A stretch of 64,000 nucleotides of DNA, from positions 11,079,529 to 11,143,528 of the forward strand of contig OX638132.1 in assembly GCA_951804985.1 (NCBI GenBank), in the 5' to 3' direction. Positions 20,752 to 33,342 of this stretch are shown here, piece by piece (position 1 is the first letter of the stretch; the number at the start of each line of letters is the position of its first letter). The notes below the pieces were generated by a model. It was not told the DNA's origin. It worked only from the letters and a program-made list of their open reading frames with translations, and searched no databases. The translations under genes and the position numbers were made by a program. The DNA comes from Dryomyza anilis. Lineage: Eukaryota; Arthropoda; Insecta; Diptera; Dryomyzidae.

Positions 20752-21272
20752 TGGCAAATTGACAGAGCAACTTATGAACTCTAAAATAGTTGGTATTTCT
20801 CAAATCATTTTTATTCATTGTTTCATGCCGGTCTCTTGAAGGATATAAGTTGTTATGTTTTTGTCTCATGTTTTTGTTTTTGTATAAAATAACTCGGAAA
20901 ATTATCGAAATATAGAAAATTCGATTACATGAATTTTTTTATAACAAACAGTTCTACAATATTGCTTAATATTTAGGAATATTTATGAATATTTAATATT
21001 TATTTAGAAATAGTTAAAATTTCAGTTCCTAGTGAAATACTCCTCATATTAAATTCACAATGTTCTTTAAATATTTTTTTCATGAAATGATCCAATATTA
21101 GCATACCGAAACTGACCACCCTGTATATTTAATATACGTATATAATTTATTGTTTACAATTTTTCGCATAGAAAAGATCTCATTTATTATATGCAAATGC
21201 TGGAAGTATTAAACAAAATAATAAAAATTAAAACATACAAAAATATACATATCACAAAAAAACGTTTTTATT
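20752..21272. other. AT-rich intergenic DNA
   Basis: No gene seen. GACCACCCTGTATATTTAAT at about 21114 resembles the end of the dispersed repeat at 24595-24850 (GACCACCCTGTTTATTTG). Confidence 0.5.
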
Positions 21273-21976
21273 ATACCCTACACTAAGAGTGAAAGGGTAT
21301 ATTCAGTTTGGTACGCCGTTTGTAACACCCAGAAGGAAGCATCTCCGGTACGGAAAAGTATATATATTCTTGATCAGCATGACCTCCTGAGTCGATTTAG
21401 CGATGTCCGTCTGTCCGTCCGTCTGTCTGTCCGTCTGTGTGTCTGTCTGTCTGTCTGTTGAAATCCCTACTACTTTTAAAATTGAAGAGCTAGATAAATG
21501 AAACTTATAACTTTGATTACTAATATACCTACGCTGTATGTGCGAGATCGGTTCATTGTGACCTATGATCCGACCACTTATGTTCAAATACCTCATATAA
21601 AATGTACATATAAAGATCAATTTTTATGTATACGTGCTTAGGTAAACTTTTTTGGTCAAATATATATTGACATCATGCTCAAGTACGTGATAATAATGTT
21701 TTCCGGCGAAAAGACTTGTGGTTCACGAAAAAAAAATCGAAATTCGGTACACCTACCGATTTGTAAATATGGGTATCAAATGAATGGAAATTCTTCAGCG
21801 AGTTATTTTCAGGATTCGTATACCCTGGTGACCTATATATCACTTTGAATGGTAACCACACATATGTGTAGGGTATTTATAGTCGGCTTAGACCGACTAT
21901 AATTTTGATAATCATAACTATCATAATTACACCTACTTTCAAAATTTCCCAAGTGATCTAACCTTTCCAACTGGTT
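21273..21976 (+). mobile_element. Helentron-like element (mini-me/DINE), copy c
   Basis: Complete copy from ATACCCTACACTAAGAGTG to AACTGGTT with core, (GTCY)n run (about 21408-21460), GTGTAGGGTAT and the AGTCGG...CCGACT stem-loop near 21880. Same subtype as copy b. No coding capacity. Confidence 0.87.
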
Positions 21977-23104
21977 CTTATTAATATCGATTCGATTGCG
22001 TAAAATATGTTGTACCGAGAAAACTCCGACAAAATACATCGATATCGGCCTAACCAAGTAGGTCTCATTTGTGACTCGATATAGCTACGAGTAGTGTCCA
22101 ATATTGTGTCAATTCTTCGCGCATTGGTTTCGTAATGATTTTAAATGAATGTTGTTATAAAAAGTAGTTATTTTACTTTAATATAATATATTATTTTAAA
22201 ATCTCTTTCTTAATATAAATAAATTCATTTTTTTTTATATATTTATATATAATTTTTGTATACCACATTTGTCTAATTTCATTTTTATTATTTTTATTTA
22301 TTGTTTTTCCCACATCACGTTTATATTTTATACATCCTCTTACAATTGATGTAACCCTTTTAAAGTCAAAGCTAGGCAAAACACCCAAATTCAATTGAAA
22401 ATAATGTACATTTTTTAAGTTATCGAGTTGTGTTTGTAGTACTTATAAGTCAGAAAGTTATAGGGTAGTTCCCATGAACTGCCTCTTACCTTTGTTGCCT
22501 ATATTAAATTGATGTCATGATAGTCGTGACGTGCTATTGAATTTTGTCAACACCCTCACGATACAAAAATGGCTGATAAAATAAAATGCTGATGATGATG
22601 ATGCTAATGATGATAATGATGGTGGCAATGTTGGTGATAATGAGGATTTTGTTTGTGAACAGTAAATAGACGAAGGAACGGTAGTGCTAAACAAATATTA
22701 CGTGTTTATTAAAATTTACCACCGAGTTGCTTGATTTGTTTGACAAGCGGTTTATTAAAGTTTATTTTGTGTGTGACATAATTTAAGGCGCGCACTATTT
22801 AATATAACGTGATTTATTTGTAGCTCTTGGTGGTGATTACGCAGCTATTTATAATAATCGTAATAGAAAAATTCTTTTAGAATTCCATAAAAAACTTTAA
22901 AAATATTTCACTTTTATCACTATTTTTACACCGGAATAATTAATATAGTAGATTTTTTGTATTTTTTTTGAAAAATGTAGTTTAAAAATGTAGTTTAAGT
23001 ATTCATTTGACTTGCATTTACTACACAATGTAGTATGTAGTGCAAAAACAAAAAATTAAGTCAGGAGGATTCTGATAGAGAATTTTTAAAGTACTACCAA
23101 ATGT
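21977..23104. other. AT-rich intergenic DNA with a GAT-rich patch
   Basis: No gene. A short GATGAT-rich stretch at about 22590-22640 reads as an acidic repeat only if translated and is bounded by stops. The last 75 bp (23031-23105) reappear, shortened, after the truncated RTE. Confidence 0.5.
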
Positions 23105-24400
23105 GCATACAAGGTTCTATCAAGCGTATTATGTGAAAGACTGAAGCCCATCGTCAACAGACTGATTGGACCTTATCTGTGCGGCTTCAGACCTGGAAAG
23201 TCCACCATAGACCAGATTTTCACATTGCGCCTAATCCAGGAAAAGACCCTAGAAAAACAGATCGACACCTACCACCTATTAGTCGACTATAAAGCCGCCT
23301 TCGACACTCCGATAAGGGAACGATTATACGCCGCAATGTCTGAGTTCGGTATATCTGCGAAACTTATAAGGCTTTGCAGGATGACCCTGAGGAACACACG
23401 TTGCTCAGTGAGAATAGGAAAAGACCTCTCCGAGCCATTTCATACCGAACGAGGTTTCAGACAGGGTGACTCCCTATCGTGCGACTTTATTAACTTATTT
23501 ATGGAGAAAATAGTTCGAGCTGCCGAACTCCGTCAAAGCGGCACTATCCGCAACAAAAGTGTCATGCTGCTCGCATATGCCGACGATATTGATATCATTG
23601 GCAGGAGCACACGAGCAGTCAGCGCAGCATTCTCCAGATTTGAGAAAGAGTCGCGTCGAGTGGGTCTAGCGGTGAACGAGGACAAGACGAAGTTCCTTGT
23701 GTCAACAAGCAAAAAAGAGTCCGTGCGTCTTGGACAAAAAGCTGATTTTGACACCCACAAGTTCGACATTGTGAAGGACTTCGTCTATCTGGGATCCAGC
23801 GAAAACAGCAACAACGACGTCAGCCTGGAGATCAAACGGAGAATAACTCTTGCCAACAGGTGCTACTTTGGGCTCAGTAGGCAATTGAGAAGCAGAGCCC
23901 TCTCTCGCCGGACAAAAATAACGCTCTACAAGTCACTCATCATGCCCGTCCTACTTTATGGTGCAGAAACATGGACGCTGACCACCACCGATGAGAGAGT
24001 ACTGGGAGCGTTCGAGAGAAAGATTCTCCGTAAAATCTTTGGCCCTATCTGCTTTGCTAACGAGTATCGAATCAGGATGAACCACGAGCTGTATGAGTTA
24101 TTCTACGACATTGACATAGTCAATCGCATCAAGATCCAGCGGCTTCGCTGGCTAGGTCATGTCGAACGAATGGATGAAAACACTCCAGCCAAGAAGGTGC
24201 TTGAATCGAAACTCGAAGGTGGACAGCGTAGAAGAGGGCGTCCAAATCTGCGTTGGAAAGACCAAGTTGAGGACAACCTGGCAACGCTTGGTATTTCTAA
24301 CTGGCGTCAGCGCGCGCAAAGCAGATCCGACTGGCGCGGCTTCATCTCAGCGGCCAAAACCGACCCACGGTTGTAAGGGCCATTTAAGTAAGTAAGTAAG
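23105..24400 (+). mobile_element. 5'-truncated RTE LINE copy
   Basis: Collinear without any indel with 12743-14014 of the full-length RTE over 1,272 bp (23105-24376). I count about 15 substitutions by eye. It then has the same GGGCCATTTAAG end and (TAAG)n tail. The 5' end stops inside the RT domain, as expected of incomplete reverse transcription. A similar sequence flanks both sides (23031-23105 and 24401-24446). Confidence 0.93.
23106..24376 (+). pseudogene. RTE reverse transcriptase fragment
   Basis: The open frame covers only the C-terminal 40% of the RTE protein, from before FRPGKS to the normal stop, and keeps YADD. It lacks the endonuclease and start, so it is non-functional despite having no internal stop. 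Most differences from the intact copy change an amino acid (for example Q to L, P to S, L to R, V to E, D to Y), which fits drift after insertion. Confidence 0.9.
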
Positions 24401-26860
24401 TAGTATGTAGTGCAAAAAAAAATTTTTAAATTACTACCAAATGTGCTCCGTAATAAACAGTAAGTCTTTCGATGAATTCAAATAAAAAAACGAAAAATTA
24501 ATAATAGATAAAATTTCGAGCAAAACTGAGTTTAAAAAAAAAATTTAAAAAAATATATTTTGAAATTTGATTTCTGAGTATTCCAAATAAAATCTCAATG
24601 TTATATTTTCCTAATAACTATGCTAGATTATCTGTAAAACTAATGTAATAGTTTTGCTCAATGATTTAAATTGTAGAAGTTATTGTAAAATATACGTTTG
24701 TGTCCACATTCCTAAAGAAAGTTTTGAAAACACCCTGTATATCATAGGGTGTTCCAGTCACAAACCAACTCATGAATTTTTTAAAGAAATGAATCTTGAA
24801 ATTAGTCTCAGAACTAATTGCATTCCAAAGCGGACCACCCTGTTTATTTGAAAATTAAATAAATACAGAATGTAGTAAAAATAAATGCATGTAGACTTTT
24901 CCAGAAAAACGATCGAAAAATTCAAAATGCTCAAATCTTTGAAACAACGATGGATTTGGAATCTTAAATAACTGAATTTAAATATCTGAAAAGGAATTTC
25001 TATTCCGTTAACGGTAACGAATATACACAATTATTTTTAGCAAAAAAATCGTTGTGCAATTACGTCCGGAATTACTCTGCGATTTATTATGAAATAACTG
25101 TAAGCTTTAGGAACAAGATGAATATATACAAAAATAATGTAAATTGTCTCAGCTATGTTCAGAGATAATTCAAAAAATATATATATTAAGTAAAAAGTAT
25201 TTTTAGAATAAAAATCGAACTGATAATTTCCATACGGAATTTTTTTTTTGTCTCGTCCGGAATTTTTTTGTGATTTATTATGAAAAAACTATAAACTTTA
25301 GCAACAAAGTGTAAATATACAAATAAAGCACATTATTTCAATTATTTTTTAATATATTTCGAAAAAATAATATGTACTCAAAATTTGCTGAATTTTAGGA
25401 ATATCCATATGAACCTCGATATTTACTTCCGTTTTTGTTCCGTCCGAAACGACCATTATTTTATTTATATCTTTTGATCTACCGTATAGAATTCTAAAAT
25501 TTTTTGCAGATGTTTAGTCCTATTTAAATACTACATGCACAAAACAAAATTAAGTAAATTCATTAATTTTCCTTTGAGATATTAAAGTTATAAGCATACG
25601 AATGTCCCGTCCGGAACCCAAGGAAATGCCCATATGTTTATAATTCTGTTTATATTATTTCACAATAAATAAATGAATAAATAAATACAAAATGTTGTAA
25701 AAATAAAAAATGAACATTTAAATAAATTCAAGATGAGGTTATTTTGAAAAATGAAATAAAATTTTGTACATAAATTTTAAAACAACTACAGTAATGTAAT
25801 AAATAACATTTACATTTGCTTTTAGACCTGAATCACAAATCTTCATATTTATGGACATTAATGTAAGGACATTTTTTTTACCAAAATGCAGTAAATGTAG
25901 TAAAAACAAATACAAACTTAAAAGCAAATTAAGTGCTTAGTAAATAAAAAATACGAAATGTAAATCAAATTTGTATCATTAAATTAACCAAGGAAATATT
26001 GTCTGAAATATTTGAGCCTCCCAAAGTAGATTTGTATATTTGAAATAAATACATAATTTAGTAAAAGTACATGCTCAATACAATACAGAATATTATATAA
26101 ATGCAGATATAGTAATTTTTAAAAATACATTAGAAAATTTAAATAAATTTTAAAAATATAGCTATAGTTTAGATTAAATTCGTACAAAAATACAAAAAGA
26201 TCAATGTAGTAAATAACAAATACATTTGTTTTTAGACGTGAATCACAAATGTTCATATTTATGGACTTTCAGTAAATGCAAAATATTTTTATTTTTAAGA
26301 CAAATGTAGTATCAAAATGATGTAAATGTATCGAAATGCTGTAAATGTAGTAAAACCAAATGCTAACATTTAAAAGCATTTTTGCGATGAACTATTATAT
26401 TTTATATTATGTTTAGCCTATTTTTACTACTTTTAACATTATTTATTTCATATTTAAATATTTTTATATAACATTCCAAAAATTTTTGACACTGAGGCGT
26501 ATGAACAACAAGTGTTTCCAAAAAAATGTTGTAACACGTTTAAAATTACAATAATTCATACCCTCAGAACAACATGTGTGTCTTTTTTAAAACGACACCT
26601 AAAAAATATAAAAATATAAAATATAAAAAATGTCAATTTAACAGTTAAATATTGATTTAGAGTTAAACTGGAAAATTGTTCACCGAGACGTATGAGCATT
26701 ATTAAATAAAATTTATTAAATAAAATTATTAAGTATTCTACTCACTTTAACAAGTAAATTCTCTTACTGATTTCTACTGATGTTGAATTCTATTCTAGGT
26801 CCCGTGTGGCTGCCTTAAGTGCTCTCGAGTTTTAATATTTAAAGGACTTTAAATGCGTTG
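24401..26860. other. AT-rich DNA with recurring AATGTAGTAAAA words
   Basis: No gene. Variants of AATGTAGTAAAA(A/T)(A/C)AA occur many times (near 24870, 25690, 25890, 26050, 26205, 26305 and 26345), hinting at an old tandem or dispersed repeat. 24595-24850 resembles 54237-54435, sharing TTTTCCTAATAACTAT and ATTATCTGTAAAA words and a CCAAC...AGNGGACC end, so it probably is a dispersed element. Confidence 0.45.
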
Positions 26861-27439
26861 CAATGTTTAGCAGATTTTTGTATTTGTTACTTCACTTGTG
26901 GTTTTTTATAAATAAATTCAGTTTGCAAATTTTTTATTATTTTTATTATTTTTTTAATGAATTAAATGTTCTCTATATAAATAAAAAAAATCATGTGTTG
27001 AAGTTTCAAAAATATATATTAGATTGTAATTTTTGTCAATGCTGTTGTTACTTTTGTCTGTATTTGGGTTTGTATTGTTTTTCTCTAAACGATTTTTCCT
27101 TATTTTGTCTGCCAAGTATGTTAGATTTTATTAAATTTACATAAGGGTTGCTCTGCTGTCATTTGTGGCATTTTACGTTGTGTTTGTTTGCGTTAAAAAT
27201 TTATTTAAATTTTGCTTTAATTTGATTGTGTTTTTGAGGGTTTAAAAAAGACCTAGTTGGTAAAAATTTGTGTTTCAGCTTATACCATTTTTGTGACTTT
27301 TATTAAATAACATACTTTAGATAATATTTTATTTAATTCTTTTTTTCAAATTCATAAAAGTTAAAATCATATGAATATTTTGTAATTTTAGTTTTCATTA
27401 GAGTATTTATGTTTTTTTTATAATTTATAATTTTTTTTT
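26861..27439. other. T-rich DNA, no supported gene
   Basis: A 93-residue plus-strand frame (26863-27144) consists almost only of F, L, Y, C, N and K. It has no homology signal and is best explained by T-rich composition. Confidence 0.5.
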
Positions 27440-28290
27440 TATAATTTATTTTATAAACTCATAAAAATTACCTACATAAAAATAAATGGTATTTTTAGTT
27501 TCCAAAAGAATATTTTTTTAAGTATCAAAAATGTACGAAAAATTATTTATAAAAAAATGTCAAATTAGAAAATAGATTATATTAGAAAATAGCATTAAAA
27601 AAGTTACATTTTATGCATACGTCTTGCATATGAATTGGCTTTAAGTGAGCTGTAGGTAATACATGACGTATGAGTGATTAAATATTTTAATGTTTTTCTC
27701 TAAGAAATCACTAAGCTGTATTGTTAAAAATATATTTTTCGTTAATTATTCGTCGATTATTAAATGAATAATATTTTTTAAAACCTTTTGCAATTAGATG
27801 CAAATGTCGTTGCTGGTTTATACAAAAATTAAAACTATTAAAATTTATTATTAAATATGAATTCTATATATGTTTATAAAAAGAAACGTTTGAATAACTT
27901 TTTTATAAATTCCAAAAAATGCACATCATTTCAAACTTTGTATTTTCAGTTTTCATAAGAATATATATTTTTAATTACAAAAAAGTAGCTAAAATTTGTT
28001 TCTAAAAAAATCTCAAATTCAACTATAGATTATATTAGAATATGGCATTTAAAAGAGTTACATTTTATGCATGCACCTTGCATATGAATTATGTTTAATT
28101 AAAGAGTTGGTACTACACGACGTATGAGTGTTTAAATACTTTTATGATTTTTCACGCAAAATTCACAAAACTGCATGATAACAAAGAGTTTTTCATTAAT
28201 TATTCGCTACAAACTATTTATTTAAGCTGATTTAATAAAAAAATGTATAAAAAATCATAAAATACTTTGAAAATCAACGTTACGTATGAG
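27440..28290. repeat. Diverged direct repeat, about 464-bp spacing, two units
   Basis: GTTACATTTTATGCAT at 27603 recurs at 28067, and the surroundings match in order: ...ATAGATTATATTAGAA... before, and CTTGCATATGAATT, then GACGTATGAGTG after. Overall the units are diverged by many substitutions and small indels. This is an old satellite-like duplication without coding capacity. Confidence 0.6.
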
Positions 28291-29084
28291 TAACATATAT
28301 TTTAATAACTGAATTTTGTGAGTGCTGTCAAAAACAAACATTGCAATTTAAAATATTATTAAATTTTAAAAAAATGTGTGCTTATTCATGCAGCACAGAG
28401 ATCAAATAATTTTACCTCGACACATTTTAACACTGCATTCATTACGCATTACCGAGTTTTATCAAGTGAAATGAAAACGAAGCTAATAATACGTGGAGCA
28501 GCAGAAAACTCACGTTTACTACAACCGCCAAAATGAGTTTTTCTCCTTTTTATTATTTAATGCATATTTAAGATAATCTAGCTTTGAGAATACTTTGATT
28601 TTAAATTTTATTTTATTTTTTTTATTTGTATTAAATGTTCAATATTTGTTCACTGTATGTAAATATTAAAAAAAATAACACTAATCTGCACTATATTTGT
28701 CAAGAACATCCCATACATCAGTTCTATAAAATTTGATTTTGATTGCATATTCAGTTTTTTTTTACCATAACATAGCCTTTTTAAGAAAACTTATAGTATA
28801 CATTGCCATTTTTCAATAATTTATATGTAAAATATAAAAGTATTTTAAACTTTTACTCTTTTTGAAGAAAACTATATTGATAGAGATATATTTTATAAAT
28901 TAGAACCGATGAAAAAAAGTTAATAATTTTGATAGTTAATTTGAACTCTGTTCTGTATAATCATAAATCATTTTCTTTTTTATCATTAGATCCGACGTAC
29001 TAAAAAATCATACAAAAATAGTCTGACTAAAAATCAAAATTTTAATTTTATTAAAATTTATTGATAAATTTTAAATGATTTTTG
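28291..29084. other. AT-rich intergenic DNA
   Basis: No gene recognised. The word ACGTATGAG occurs once more near 28285. Confidence 0.5.
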
Positions 29085-29960
29085 TTCATTAAAGTATTCA
29101 CAAATATTTAAGCAGTTTCTTTATATTGTTTACTCAAATCAAAAGCGTTCATTTTAAAATGTAATACTTTCGTAGTAAAATTAACTTCAAATTAAAAACA
29201 TTTTTAGGTTTAGATTCCCGTTTCAACTTGTTTTCTGTTCATTAAAGAATTCTAAAATATTTAAACAGATTCATTATTTCGTTGACTCAAATCAATAGCA
29301 TTCATTTTAAAATGTAATACTTTCGTAGTAAAATTAACTACAAATTAAAAATATTTTTAGGTTTAGGTTCCCATTTCACCTTGATTTTTATTCATTAAAG
29401 AATTCTAAAATATTTAAACCGATTCATTATTTCGTTGACTCAAATCAGTAGCATTCATTTTAAAATGTAATACTTTCGTAGTAAAAACAACTTCAACTTA
29501 AATGCATTTTTAGGTTTAGGTTCCCATTTCAACTTGATTTTTATTCATTGAAGAATTCTAAAATATTTAAACAGATTAATTATTTAGTTTACTCAAATCA
29601 TTAGCGTTTATTTTAAAATGTAATACTTTCGTAGTAAAAATAACTTCAAATTAAATGCATTTTTAGGTTTAGATCCCAATTTCAACTTGATGTTTGTTCA
29701 TTGAAATATTCACAAATATTTAAACAGTTTCATTATTTCGTTTACTCAAATCAAAAGCGTTCATTTTAAAATGTAATACTTTCGTAGTAAAAATAACTTC
29801 AAATTAAATGCATTTTTAGGTTTAGATTCCCATTTCAACTTGATGTTTGTTCATTAAAATATTTACAAATATTTAAACAGTTTCATTATTTCGTTTACTC
29901 AAATTAATAGCGTTCATTTTAAAATGTAATACTCTCGTAGTAAAAATAACTTCAAATTAA
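29085..29960. repeat. 153-bp tandem satellite, about 5.7 copies
   Basis: TGTAATACTTTCGTAGTAAAA occurs at a spacing of 153 bp (starting near 29160, 29313, 29466, 29619, 29772 and 29925, the last as ACTCTCG). Each unit also carries TTTTTAGGTTTAGNTTCC, TTCATTATTTCGTTNACTCA and a GTTCATTNAA block. The invariant period with moderate base divergence is typical of an ageing satellite array. A nucleosome-scale unit is suggestive but not proof of centromeric or heterochromatic function. Confidence 0.93.
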
Positions 29961-30249
29961 ATTTGGTGTATCATTTTGTTTTATTATAAAAAAAAGTTTA
30001 TATATTTTAAACATTATTTTTAAATATTCTTATTATAGTAAATGTTTTTAATATTTATTGAATTAATTTTGTCTCAATATATTTATTTAGTTTATATGTT
30101 AATTTGTATTTTAATTAAAATTTTGACTTTAAAATTATGTGTTTTTTTAATGATTTTTAATTTTCAATACTATTATTATATTTTAATGATTACTTTCAAA
30201 AAATATATTTTTGAACAGTTATTAAATATTTTTTAAATTATTTTTTTTT
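29961..30249. other. AT-rich spacer
   Basis: Extremely A/T-rich; the 64-residue frame at 30042-30236 has low-complexity composition and no support. Confidence 0.5.
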
Positions 30250-30720
30250 TAACCACGCACACGTTCCGCTCAATTCAACTACCGAACAAGTAATAAACAT
30301 TTACAATGGCAGCAGCCAAAACAGAAGCAGCTGATTCTCAAACTGCGTTATTGCTGCGTCCAACGACCGACCGGATATGAAAGCAGCTTCCGTGTAAATT
30401 GAAAACTTAGCGGACGCGAATTTGAATTGTGTACCGCATGCGTCGTGCAACACAAACGTACTGAATAAAACTTGCGGCAGACACAACAAAATGCCACACA
30501 AACAGCGGGTTGTTTCTGTTGCTGCCGGTTCCTGCTTTAGCTGCTGCTACAGCTACAGCTGCTGTATGTCTGACCCCAACGGGCCGCAAACTAAGCACTA
30601 TAAATACTGAATAATGCTTTGAATACATTGAGTGTGAGTGTGTCGATTTTTTCCAGTGTGCAAAATACTGTCTGCACGGTGTTATCTAAAAGAATTTTAC
30701 TAATATAAATTTTCGGTTTG
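30250..30720 (+). promoter_or_regulatory. GC-richer island with a TATA-box candidate
   Basis: About 400 bp stands out from the AT-rich surroundings. It includes GCAGCAGCC and GCTGCTGCTAC runs and the TATA-like CACTATAAATACTG near 30595-30608 on the plus strand. Short frames on both strands lack recognisable domains. It could be a promoter with 5' UTR of an unannotated transcript, or a fragment of a TE. No transcript structure can be defined from sequence alone. Confidence 0.25.
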
Positions 30721-30965
30721 TTACTATTTATATTCGGATGTTAATTGTGTGGATCTGATTAGAGTTATGACCAGTCAAACGCAAAAAATAAAAATTTTTA
30801 GTTTTCATATTATATATTGCATTATGTGGTTTTCAAAATTAAAAAAAGTATATATTGTAAATCTGGAAAATGTTTGATTGAATTTAAAAAAATATATAAA
30901 TTTACTAGGTGATTTTCATTTGAAACTATTGTAAAAGGCAAACTGTAATAATCTAAATGGAATAC

Positions 30966-31342
30966 ATAGAAAAAAAAATAATCTACGTAAATAAAGCAAC
31001 CGATATTTATAGCATTCATTTATCAATTCAGCAATTAAATTCACTAATTTAATGAAAACATTTGCTATTCTTCGTTATATAAGCTATTGCGTTCGCTAAT
31101 ATGAATATTTGTACGTTAATGCAGCAAATAATTTAGACGGTGCATTTTTAGCAAAAATAATTGCTGAAACTGCGCCGACTAATTAATTTGCTGCCGTACA
31201 AATATTCCTAATAGCAAACGAAATTGCTGATTTAACGAAGAATAGACAATTTTTTCATTAAATTAGTGAATATCACTGCTGGATTGATTAATGAATGCAA
31301 TTAATATTGGTTGCTATATTTACGTAGATTATTTTTTCTGTA
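30966..31342. mobile_element. Foldback MITE family B, uninterrupted copy
   Basis: Arms of about 170 bp in inverse orientation: outer words AATAATCTACGTAAATA and GCAGCAAATAATTTAG and their inverses, with a short centre TTTTTAGCAAAAATAATTGCTG. ATAC occurs at both outer flanks. It represents the pre-insertion state of the nested copy at 20063-20751. Confidence 0.8.
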
Positions 31343-33183
31343 TACAAAAGACAGTATACAGAAAATTGAAATCGTTAAAAAGTTCAAATCTAAAATATAT
31401 AGAAAAACACAACAATTCATTGGTTTTACATCATAATTCAAAAACTTTAGGCAATAACACAAAAATGTTTATAAGGCCTTTATTAGAATTACAAAGACCA
31501 TCGAAATATCGTAGCATAATTTTGTATTGAACATTTGTTGTATAGTGTAATTTAAGAATTATTTTACGTAATCTATTTTGTTTCAAATAAAATAGTGCGA
31601 GAAAAAATGTTCGCTGTCGCGTTCAAGTTGCTTTCAATGCATTTGTACACAAACACCAAGCTGTCATTTTGACGTCACTCTGTTTCAAGCTATGGCGCAT
31701 CAGGTTTTATTTAATTTTTTTTTAAATAAGCATTAATTAAAACTTTTAAAATGCGTATTTAAAACACTTTTTCCCGCTGGGTTAATTTCGCCAAATGTAT
31801 ACACAGATGAAATGGTATTTTTTACCGCTGGGAAATATCTGCCAAATATCAACCCAGATAAAATAGCACTTTTTCGCCCAGACTAAGTGCATACACCGAA
31901 AAAATCTCTTTAACTTTATTTAATGAAAAAATAAAATTCATTTTACGTGGTTTTAAATTCTGTCACTACAATATTTAGGAAATTATTTTTTCAAACAAGT
32001 TCAATAAAAATTGAAACTGTTAAGAATTACACCAAAGAATAATGTTAAATAGAAACGTACGATTTCGAACCTTAATTTTTAAAATGTATTATAAGGTAGT
32101 GCTTTATGAAATGAAACGAATACGTCAAACTGTTTTGATTTAGTTAAAAAAATGATTTTTAGCGAATCTCGATTACAGTTGCCATTTGAAACCAGGTTTT
32201 ATAATATTTTCAATATCAACAAACCACATTTAGTTTTATGAACATTTTACAAAGAAAGATTCAAGCCTTAGGAGAAATAGTTTTTTTTTTTCATTTTTAA
32301 CATTTCTTTCGGTCTCGGTTTTTTTTTAAGTTTTATAACGAAACGGTTACTTTAAGTTACGGAATTGGTTTCGATAGCAGTAATGTTCGGGTTTTTTTAA
32401 TATTCAATATATTGAACAAAAACAAACGAATTATTTGTAATTTTGGTAAAAAAAAACTGAAATATATTAGATTCGTTTAAGATTAGAGTAAATAGAGGGC
32501 GATAAACATAAAATAACGAACAGTGAATTGAGTAAAGATAATGTAAGAGGATCTGAAAATTTCTTATGTATGTGATTCAAATCAAGATGCAAATGTGATT
32601 CGAATTCATCTGGCCACCAGATAATGTAGAGCATGCGCAGTACAAATGTTGTTGCCGAACGCATTGCCAGTAGCTCTGTTAATTATTCTCGTATTTATTG
32701 TTGTTATCTGTGGCTGATATGCAATCGTCGAAAGTCGACATCAAAACAACAAGATTTTTAGAGATGCGTATAAAATGATGTTGATTGTGTGCAGGGTTGG
32801 AAATCGTCGGAAGTCAAATCATTATTCATCAAACAGATTTAAAGCGATATTAAAGATCGAAATTTTCTATTTAATACTATATATTTTTAGAAAATGGTTG
32901 ATAATTATAAACAAACAATTAATGCTTTTGCTCTATCTACTTTTTTAGCGTATTCCCATACAAATTTGTATTCAAAACACAAAAATATTAACCCTTCGGA
33001 CGGGAAATAAACATACAAAATCCGTATTCAGTAAGTGGTCCAAACCAAAAGATAATTTATATGCGTCATGATAATTCATTAATAAACTAGAATAAATAAT
33101 AAAAAAAATAGAAAACATAAGTTTTGCTAATTTTGAACAGCACTTCAAACTTTATAATTTAATTTCTCAAGTTGATAATTAAA
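31343..33183. other. AT-rich intergenic DNA, no gene seen
   Basis: Frames at 31291-31530 (partly MITE) and minus 32467-32664 have no features. CGCTGGGTTAATTTCGCC and CGCTGGGAAATATCTGCC near 31775 and 31825 form a loose direct repeat. Confidence 0.5.
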
Positions 33184-33342
33184 TGCTGCATTGACGTACA
33201 ATTATTCATATTAGCGAAGGCAATTGCTTTATAACGAAGAATAGCAAATGTTTTCATTAAATTAGTGAATTTAATTGCTGGATTGATTAATGAATGCTAT
33301 TAATATCGTTTGCTGTATTTACGTCGATTATATTTTTCTGTC
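33184..33342. mobile_element. Half copy of MITE family B
   Basis: Only one arm is present: GCTGCATTGACGTACAATTA through TTAATGAATGCTATTAAT to TTACGTCGATTATATTTTTC, matching the right arm of the copies at 20063 and 30966. Confidence 0.75.

Noticed and set aside
26863..27144. 93-residue hydrophobic protein
   Set aside because: Composition follows the T-rich DNA; no exon context or homology signal.
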